A stretch of 64,000 nt of DNA. It comes from Acanthococcus lagerstroemiae. Its lineage: Eukaryota; Arthropoda; Insecta; Hemiptera; Eriococcidae. Shown here one piece after another: positions 58,601-64,000 of this stretch. The DNA is taken from NCBI GenBank assembly GCA_031841125.1, contig CM063108.1:29191399-29255398 (forward strand), written 5' to 3'. Each line of letters opens with the position of its first letter. The stretch's first letter is position 1. The notes beneath the pieces were generated by a model. That model saw nothing but the letters and a program-made list of their open reading frames with translations, made no database searches and was not told the DNA's origin. Made by a program: the position numbers and the translations under genes.

Positions 58601-61600
58601 TTGAGAAAATCCAACAGGTCAAAAGGTTTTTTTTTTTTGCTTTGATACTTGAAAATTCTGAGTTGAGTCAGTTGGGACTTTCATAAATTTTATCCCACCT
58701 GGATAAACTCTTTGGTACGTCCCTGGGTTTCAGTCATGAGACCGTTTTAAAATACCGGAAGGGTCTTGTTTCGGTCTTTCATTGCTGAGCCGGTTTTGGT
58801 TATGGTCTTTACTTCGCATAATGAATCGGTTTCAGTCGGGCTCAAAAAATCTTTCTCAAACAAAACAAAAAATTATCATTTTTAATAGTCAAATCAGCCA
58901 TAATTTAAAACCAACCATATAAAGTGTAAACTGCAACATAGACTTACTCGGGAATCGGCAGGTTAATTATTCTATTGATCAGTTCAAATATTCAGCTCTT
59001 TTACTAGGTACAAGGACAAAGAAGAACAGAAAACGATTGACCAGTTGAGACCTTTTCATTTAATTGGTTTATGGTCTTTACGCAGGCATGAGCTTTTATT
59101 TCAGTCGGTTTTGGTTTCAATTAAACCTACATTTTAAACATTTGGTTTCTGTTTTGGTTAACGACCAGTTGAGTTTAAGATTTCAGGTCTTAATTTGGTC
59201 TTTTGCCTTTTAAAGGGTTTTGGTTTCGATCTCATGAAACTGTTGAATTTGAATGGGTTCCGGATTCGATTTCAGTTCCGGTTCCGAACACTGAATCATT
59301 GGCTTCACGCAATACGCCCAACGGAACTGAACTGTGAACAGAACTGGAATTAAATTCAGTGTCGGTCGGAAATAGGATGAGGGCCAGCCAATAGACATAT
59401 CCATGTCAAAGTCAGTCAGTCAGTCAGACCTACGAGCACTACGCTCTGCTAGTGCATCATCTTGCAGACGAGTCTGCAACCACAAGAGAGCATTTTCATG
59501 TCTTTGCTTCGCGGACTGCGCCGACATGAGAATGTCATCGTGTCTGTCTGTCAATCCAGTCAGTCCAGTTCGTCAGTCATCCAGCTAAAGCACTAGATAC
59601 TCGAGTATGGTCATACACCATCTTAAGTCCAACCGCGCCCGTCGATGCCGAATTGACTACGCGGTACGCTCCGCATAGTCGGATTCGGCATCGACGGGCG
59701 CGGTTGGATTCAAGATGGTTTTATGACCATACTTGGGTCTGTAGTGCTCTAGTCCAGCCAGCCAGTCAGTCCAATCAATCAGCCAGACATTTATTATTAT
59801 TTTTATTTATTATTATAATTTTCGTAAAGCTTTTTTCGTCACTCTCCAAAGTAACGCTTTTTTCCGTTGTGTGCCAAAGTAAAAACATAAAAAGTCGGAC
59901 CTAGCAGCGCGGTGTAGTGCTAGCATCGAGTCTTCCCACCTTGCCGCACCAATGTTAGGATAGCGGCGAACGTCTCCATGCATTCAAATGGGGAAATCGC
60001 GATTTTCGTTTCGTTCCAATTTCGTCAAAAATTCATTTAGGATAGCAATCCAAGTAAAAATAGATATCCCAGTAACGGTTAAATAATATTTAGGACAAGT
60101 TGTTGCGAAAAAATTTATTGGCATTATTGCAGAGTCACTCGAAAATTGAAGTTTTCCACGTCATGTTCTATTAGCATTGATATTCATCCTAACGTTGATA
60201 AGAGCGACGTATGTGCGTGCGTTAGTAATAGTGTGTAAACGGATGTTGTTAGAAACTTCCACCAGATGTCAGCCACTACGTTGCTAGGTCCGAATGTCTA
60301 AATGGCTGAAATAATGTCGAGGGGGAGCTTAACCGTTGGTACAAACACGGTTTTCGGAGGCTGCAGACTGCAGCCGAGCAGCAAAGATCAAGATCAATGA
60401 GCACATGGCTAGGAGGAAAACGCACAATTGAACTGAACTGTGAACTGAACTGGAATCAAGTTCCCTGTCGGTCGGAAGTAGGATGGAAGGTCAGCCAATA
60501 AACATATCCATGTCAAAAAGAGAATAATATGTTGTATAGCATCACTCGAATGCAGGGACTGAAAATATTGTGTGACAATCAAGCTGTTTTGTGGCTAGGT
60601 TCGAACAATTTTTCTATCTTTTCGGCTCTTAGCGTTCTTTTGTATGTACGCGTCATTCTAAATATTCAGAATTTAATTTTTGTTGGTAAGGACACCTACA
60701 TAACGTGTCACAAAATTCACCTACAATAATTTATTTTCTTTTTGAACGGATCTCAGCCTCAAAATTTCAACCGTGATATTTTCACTACAACAAAATCTTC
60801 ATTCAAATGTAAATGGATACCCGAATTTCATACTTTGAAGTTCGAAGAACATTTCATCTTCCCTGTGTGATCGAAAGTTGGAACTTGTTCTTCAGGAAGT
60901 CGCTATCAATCATTTCACACATTGATCACTTAACTTGTATAGCGGCGTACCACTATTCTATTCACTCGTTTATGTTTTCCTGACATACGTCGGTTACCTA
61001 TTCCCCCAATAGAGAGCGTGTTAGTCAGTCCTGTTCGCTGGGTAATGCGTTGTAAAGGCTATGCGACAGCCTGGTCACAAAGTAGCCCCGTTTTATGGTA
61101 CCTATATACTTCAAAGACTTCAGAAATAATTGGCAAGTTCTAGGGTTGTGGCTAGGTTACAAAGTAGCACGTAGTATGCAACACGGGGATAGCATACCTA
61201 AAACTATATTATCTACTGTTTGTATATTTGATAACCTATCTCTCGTTCAATAGGTGAAAATGCTAGAATATGGCACGGCGGTGTTCTTCCATCGCACGCT
61301 TTGTCACGACTGCCACAAGATACCCAGGAGAGACGAATGGCCGAGGGCGGAAATTACTCCGGACTTACAGGTCTTTCACACCACGAAACGAGGAACCGGT
61401 TGGTGGGAACCATTTTACATTGGCACAAATGAAGAACCGTATTTTGACGAGAAACTGAGCTGGGAGGGCAGATCGAATAAGATGACGCAGGTCAGGCGAC
61501 ATTTTCATCATGTAGAGCTTCCAAGCAAATGAGTACTTTTACCTTCTCAGCTTCTCTATTTCCTAATTCACTGTTCACTTGCGAACAGCTTAGAGTCACC

Positions 61601-63787
61601 AAACAATAACAGCTTTAGATACAATAAGAATGATAATGCGCTATTGTAGAGAGGGGCCATTCGGGAATCACGGGGCTATTTGAGAAAGTTGTGTTTTTTT
61701 CGCAAGATCGTGACACTAACAAGACTATAGATACGTAGAAATTTGAATACCCCCCCCCCGGCTTCAAATACCACTGTCAAGCGTGTGTGTCTAGTCTAGG
61801 TGTTTGGAGAAGATCTCAGAGCGCGTTATCAGAACATATACGAAAAATTGACTTTGCGGAAGACCTTTCTAAAAGTGGTTTAGTTTCATAGCATGAAACC
61901 TGGAGGGAGTCGTTGTTAACATGCTACAGATCATATGTACGACGATGCGAAATCGATTGCTGGTAAAAGTAAACGCGTATAGCTCTTACAGTTCGCGAGA
62001 TACTTGCAAGTTTATCCAATGGGGCTATGTGGGAAGTCGTGTAAAAGAGTTCAAAAATCCGAATTGGCATTTGCACCAGTATCAATCAGTATCATGTAAA
62101 GAAATTATTGTGAATAAATTTTGAATACGTTCCATCCGAAATACAAATTGAACAGTTCAGTATAGTTTCAGTATCAATCGCATGAACAATGGTGAGGCAT
62201 TACAAGTCATTGTCATCATTCGAATTATGTACTTGATGACCTGAAACTGCGTACTATATTCCTAATCATTTCGTAACACATATAATTTTTACGGACTTTT
62301 CGCGCATTTGTAGATATTTTTTACGTATTTTTTGTACTTAATTACACTTCTCAAATAGCCCCAGATAGGGGAAAATTTTCTTGCGATTTTCGGTCGCGTC
62401 TACCACACCACCCACTCGCGCTACCATTTTGGTCAAGAAATAGAATTGAAGCTAAGGATGCGGGGAATTGAATAAGCCATCGCGGAATACAGTGCGTGCA
62501 ACAGAACTCTAGTTATAAAAGTAGAAACGTTGAAAAAATTTCCCAAATAGCCCCTCTTTACGGTATTTTTGTTTATCGGCTTAAGGTGACCCCTTTAACC
62601 ACACGTAATTTCAAGTTCATTTTGTGAACAATCGGTCCACGTTACTGAACTCGAAATGACTGGAAACGCTTGGAAAATAACTCGAGATACAATATTCATG
62701 ATAGTATGATAAACTCGTAATATGATTCGGTCAATGAAGGAACTCTCAGCAGTATTTCAAAAAATACTTCACTGATCTAAGTTATCAAATTGAAAGTCGA
62801 CGCTTTATAATAAGCGAATAAAATATCATCAGAAATCATATCTAGAGTGGTTCACCATTTTATCAACTCACATTGTTAAAATATGCACGGTTTTGAAGTT
62901 TGTTTATTTCGAATACTCATTATTAAATGTGAAAAAGTTGGAGAGAATGAATGTAAACAGGGGAAAAACTCTACTTTCTAATGATATAGGTATAATATAT
63001 TGTATTTCAAAAATATTTACTTTTATAGTCAAGTTTTTTTTTTTTTTTGATCTTGTTGAATTCTCAAGTTGGTTTAAATTTATACCTAGGTCCATATATT
63101 AGTATCTCAGTTTTCAATCTCACAAAAACTGCAGTAGCGGCGGAATTGACACAGTCAATATTTTTGATCTGTAAAACTGGACTACCTTTATGTCTCTTCT
63201 TTTGGCACATTGCTCATTAAAAATGGATAATTTTGAGCTTAGTTATTGAGAAAAAGTTCATAGTACCTTTTACTCTACTAATAGTAAGACACTGATATTT
63301 GAATGAACACCATAAATGGTCAGCGCGAGTGTGAATGTTTCAAGCAGCAGGCCCCTGCAGTTATTTCTTTCACTTATTGTACTCGTATTTGAACAATTTT
63401 GGTCAAAGGGTGTTGTGAGCTCTGTAGCAAACGAATTTTTTCATGAATCTAAACTATTCACCAAGCTACGCAAGCGAGTTATATACAAGTACCTAATGAA
63501 CTCACATTATAGGGAGTACGAGTACAACAATAAAGAAACTAATATTTCATGTTTGGCAGGCATACACGATGTGTCTTTTGGACTACGACTACCACATATT
63601 AAACAACGCTTTCCTCGTCCATAAACCAGGAATTAAAAAGCTGAAATCCGACCACATTCGCGATGTAGCATCCGGAAAAAATTATTGGATTATCAAGAAA
63701 ACGAGTATACCAGAATTGCACGCAATTTTCGGCACCAATGACAACTGTTACATTCTCAAAAGGCCGAAAGGCAAACAAAAATCTTGA
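52498..63787 (+). CDS. GT49 glycosyltransferase, B4GAT1-like, copy 3 (four exons, 443 aa)
   Basis: Plus-strand exons 52498-52625, 56836-57574, 61254-61490 and 63560-63787 join to 443 residues. The order is type II anchor (about 20-39), stem, catalytic domain with KGPVSVALYTPG, INVGRNVARDCATTHF and AADIELYPS (D238, E240), then WEPFYIGTNEEPYFDEKLSW and LDYDYHILNNAFLVHKPG. It is clearly more distant from copies 1 and 2 than they are from each other, and it points the opposite way. Its exons are richer in G+C at silent sites. Introns are long (4.2, 3.7, 2.1 kb) and full of transposons. Intact frame and splice sites suggest a working gene. Family knowledge suggests glucuronosyl transfer in the Golgi; the substrate is not known. 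Confidence 0.85.
53304..54475. mobile_element. Nested element with 4-bp ATAA target duplication
   Basis: The ends GGGTAATTCTCCGAAAAATG and (reverse complement) GGGTGATTCTCCGAAAAATG, extending through GACAATTCA, are inverted repeats of about 29 bp. ATAA lies directly outside on both sides. The uninterrupted copy A has a single TATAATCAGAATAGG here, confirming insertion and a 4-bp duplication. The interior repeats CAACGTGGA-like words on both strands. No transposase. Sola-type elements are known for 4-bp duplications; the assignment is only suggested. Confidence 0.75.
54783..54990. mobile_element. hAT MITE with perfect 8-bp target duplication
   Basis: TCTGTGAG flanks both sides (54775-54782 and 54991-54998). 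The ends are CAGCGGCGTAACTAGGA and, reverse-complemented, CAGGCGCGTAACCAAGGA. The interior holds poly-G tracts. Copy A of the host transposon lacks it. Confidence 0.85.
55510..55740 (+). mobile_element. tRNA-derived SINE, copy 2
   Basis: The A-box-like GTGAGTGGATAGCGCGC and B-box GGTTCGAGTCC are followed by the body CATTTCGACCTGGGCGG, GGGCTAAGACAGCCCTAGCA and CTCCCCGACGTCTC, and an A-rich tail. Same family as 11978-12190, opposite strand, lying in intron 1 of GT49 copy 3. The sequence just after the tail (frame 55680-56066) has no recognised protein domain. Confidence 0.8.
56198..56790 (-). pseudogene. LINE ORF2 3' end with A/T-rich tail
   Basis: The minus-strand frame 56581-56294 reads EVNLARLRITHLPYFT, PPECENCPGSHHLTVNHLL and YTQPRQETYG, the C-terminal zinc-knuckle region of R1/I-type ORF2. 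An upstream frame adds NLLRKYRIDLPP. The element ends after the stop in an AAAATAAAAATAAATAAAAA tail at about 56200-56235, typical of a non-LTR 3' end. It is 5' truncated and lies within intron 1 of GT49 copy 3, close to the exon 2 acceptor. Confidence 0.75.
56836..57574 (+). CDS. GT49 copy 3, exon 2 (residues 43-289, catalytic domain)
   Basis: The acceptor CCGTTTCTGAACAG/A is in phase 2 and the donor GAGTTG/GTAAGT in phase 0. AACAG at the acceptor is the same as in copies 1 and 2. It contains all core motifs of the family, ending VFVLQPFEV..DTKEEL. Confidence 0.88.
57575..58364. other. Intron 2 sequence of GT49 copy 3
   Basis: The stretch 57943-57990 repeats the CTTCTGTAGTACAGAACGCTT motif seen in the foldback at 10114-10334. 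CACTTTTGACTCTTGGTGTG near 58160 recurs near 41490. No coding frame. Confidence 0.4.
58365..58725. mobile_element. hAT MITE, CAGGGACGTACC family, complete
   Basis: Perfect 8-bp duplication GGTTTCAG on both sides (58357-58364 and 58726-58733). The ends are CAGGGACGTACC and GGTACGTCCCTG. The interior has about four copies of a 60-70 bp unit containing GAGTCAGTTGGGAAAATCC and an AGGTTTTTTT run. Same family as 45265-45555 and 16384-16784. Confidence 0.9.
59402..59430. repeat. CAGT microsatellite
   Basis: A short run of TCAG tetramers (TCAGTCAGTCAGTCAG), with further scattered copies of CAGTC near 59550-59580 and 59760-59785. Confidence 0.7.
59588..59749. repeat. Near-perfect palindrome, arms about 77 bp, 6-base loop
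   Basis: Arms 59589-59664 and 59671-59748 pair at roughly nine positions in ten, including uninterrupted CCAACCGCGCCCGTCGATGC and GAACCATACTT-like outer parts, around the loop TACGCT. TA lies on both sides (59586-59587, 59750-59751), suggesting a palindromic MITE with a TA duplication. The arms are much richer in G+C than the surroundings. A transcript would fold into a long double-stranded hairpin. Confidence 0.8.
59830..61253. other. Intron 2 remainder, no gene seen
   Basis: Short frames only, apart from the second copy of the direct repeat at 60432-60512. Confidence 0.4.
61254..61490 (+). CDS. GT49 copy 3, exon 3 (residues 290-368)
   Basis: The acceptor TTCAATAG/GTG and donor CAG/GTCAGG enclose 79 codons in phase 0-0. 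It has the CHDCHKIPRR cysteine pair and GWWEPFYIGTNEEPYFDEKL; one residue longer than in copies 1 and 2. Confidence 0.88.
61644..62563. mobile_element. TA-flanked inverted-repeat element in intron 3 of GT49 copy 3
   Basis: The left TTGTAGAGAGGGGCCATTCG and right (reverse complement) CCGTAAAGAGGGGCTATTTG ends are bounded by TA (61642-61643, 62564-62565). An internal copy AAATAGCCCCAGATAGGGG lies near 62355. No transposase frame. Its terminus begins CCGTAAA like the family at 48041 and 52700. Confidence 0.72.
62566..63559. other. Intron 3 remainder, no gene seen
   Basis: AT-rich with a poly-T tract near 63036. Frames here are short and lack domain signatures. The last one (63316-63624) merely runs into exon 4 out of frame. 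Confidence 0.4.
63560..63787 (+). CDS. GT49 copy 3, exon 4 (residues 369-443 and stop)
   Basis: The acceptor TTTGGCAG/GCA opens in phase 0 with AYTMCLLDYDYHILNN. It ends in a lysine-rich tail (KRPKGKQKS) unlike the other copies. Confidence 0.88.
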   Translation, partial: AYTMCLLDYDYHILNNAFLVHKPGIKKLKSDHIRDVASGKNYWIIKKTSIPELHAIFGTNDNCYILKRPKGKQKS

Positions 63788-63790
63788 ACT

Positions 63791-63796
63791 AATAAA
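63791..63796 (+). other. Polyadenylation signal AATAAA for GT49 copy 3
   Basis: Begins four bases after the stop codon, implying a very short 3' UTR if used. Confidence 0.5.
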
Positions 63797-64000
63797 TAAT
63801 TTACATGGATGAGTGAGAGTTTCATTACTTGTTATAGTGAACGCCCATTTTGAAGTATTATTAGTTTCAAATTTTGAACAGCGAAGCAACATGTTAGCAA
63901 GGGCGTAGAGCGACTAGCGGGAGGGAAAAGGCTTCCTGAGTGGAAATGCCACTACGACCTTTTGTCTTTTCAAAGAAAACGCACGCGCATGGAATGCGAA

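Larger units (their letters stand above)
59330..60520. repeat. Direct repeat pair about 1.1 kb apart
   Basis: The sequence around GTCGGTCGGAA(A/G)TAGGATG, the CAGCCAATA run and CATATCCATGTCAAA occurs at about 59336-59410 and again at 60432-60512. Between them are a CAGT microsatellite and a palindrome. Could be the ends of an insertion or two copies of one repeat. Confidence 0.55.

Overview
This 64 kb window is nuclear genomic DNA of an invertebrate, most likely an insect. Coding exons are short, GT-AG spliced and separated by kilobase introns. The background is AT-rich. Mariner, hAT, pogo, Copia, non-LTR (LINE), tRNA-derived SINE and many small inverted-repeat elements are abundant. There are no operons, rRNA genes, intact tRNA genes or CRISPR arrays. 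The density of DNA transposons would suit a hemipteran, but the order cannot be fixed from sequence alone.

Two kinds of host gene can be supported. (1) An immunoglobulin-superfamily gene lies on the minus strand at the left. A signal-peptide exon near 19.4-19.5 kb, a short exon at 5.2 kb and two Ig-domain exons at 0.13-0.6 kb run off the left edge. It is incomplete, and one internal exon junction is unresolved. (2) Three complete family-49 glycosyltransferase genes (B4GAT1-like, Golgi type II membrane enzymes) are present. Copy 1 (21.5-26.6 kb, minus) and copy 2 (35.8-42.4 kb, minus) lie in head-to-tail segmental duplicates. Copy 3 (52.5-63.8 kb, plus) is more diverged and in the opposite orientation. 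All three share one four-exon plan with identical intron phases (2, 0, 0): a small anchor exon, a large catalytic exon, and two C-terminal exons. The short, poorly conserved anchor exon of each was found by translating the flanks; its phase and donor site fit the catalytic exon. The predicted proteins are 427, 432 and 443 residues.

Layout: 0-20 kb is the large intron and flank of the Ig gene, filled with LINE, mariner, SINE and foldback remnants. 20.7-30.6 kb is duplication unit 1 (GT49 copy 1). 31.8-47.3 kb is unit 2 (GT49 copy 2), swollen by a composite hAT-like element, a ZBED-type hAT, a solo-LTR-like block, a pogo-like MITE, a Copia fragment and nested MITEs. 48-51 kb holds a TA-flanked transposon and a foldback mariner. 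52.4-63.8 kb is GT49 copy 3, whose introns contain a second inverted copy of the same transposon (itself carrying two further insertions), a SINE, a LINE 3' end, a hAT MITE, a 160-bp near-perfect palindrome and another TA-flanked element.

The main biological signal is the local expansion of GT49 enzymes by duplication. The main structural signal is a set of nested insertions whose boundaries and target-site duplications can be read base by base. I see no evidence for a new multi-gene system beyond these.
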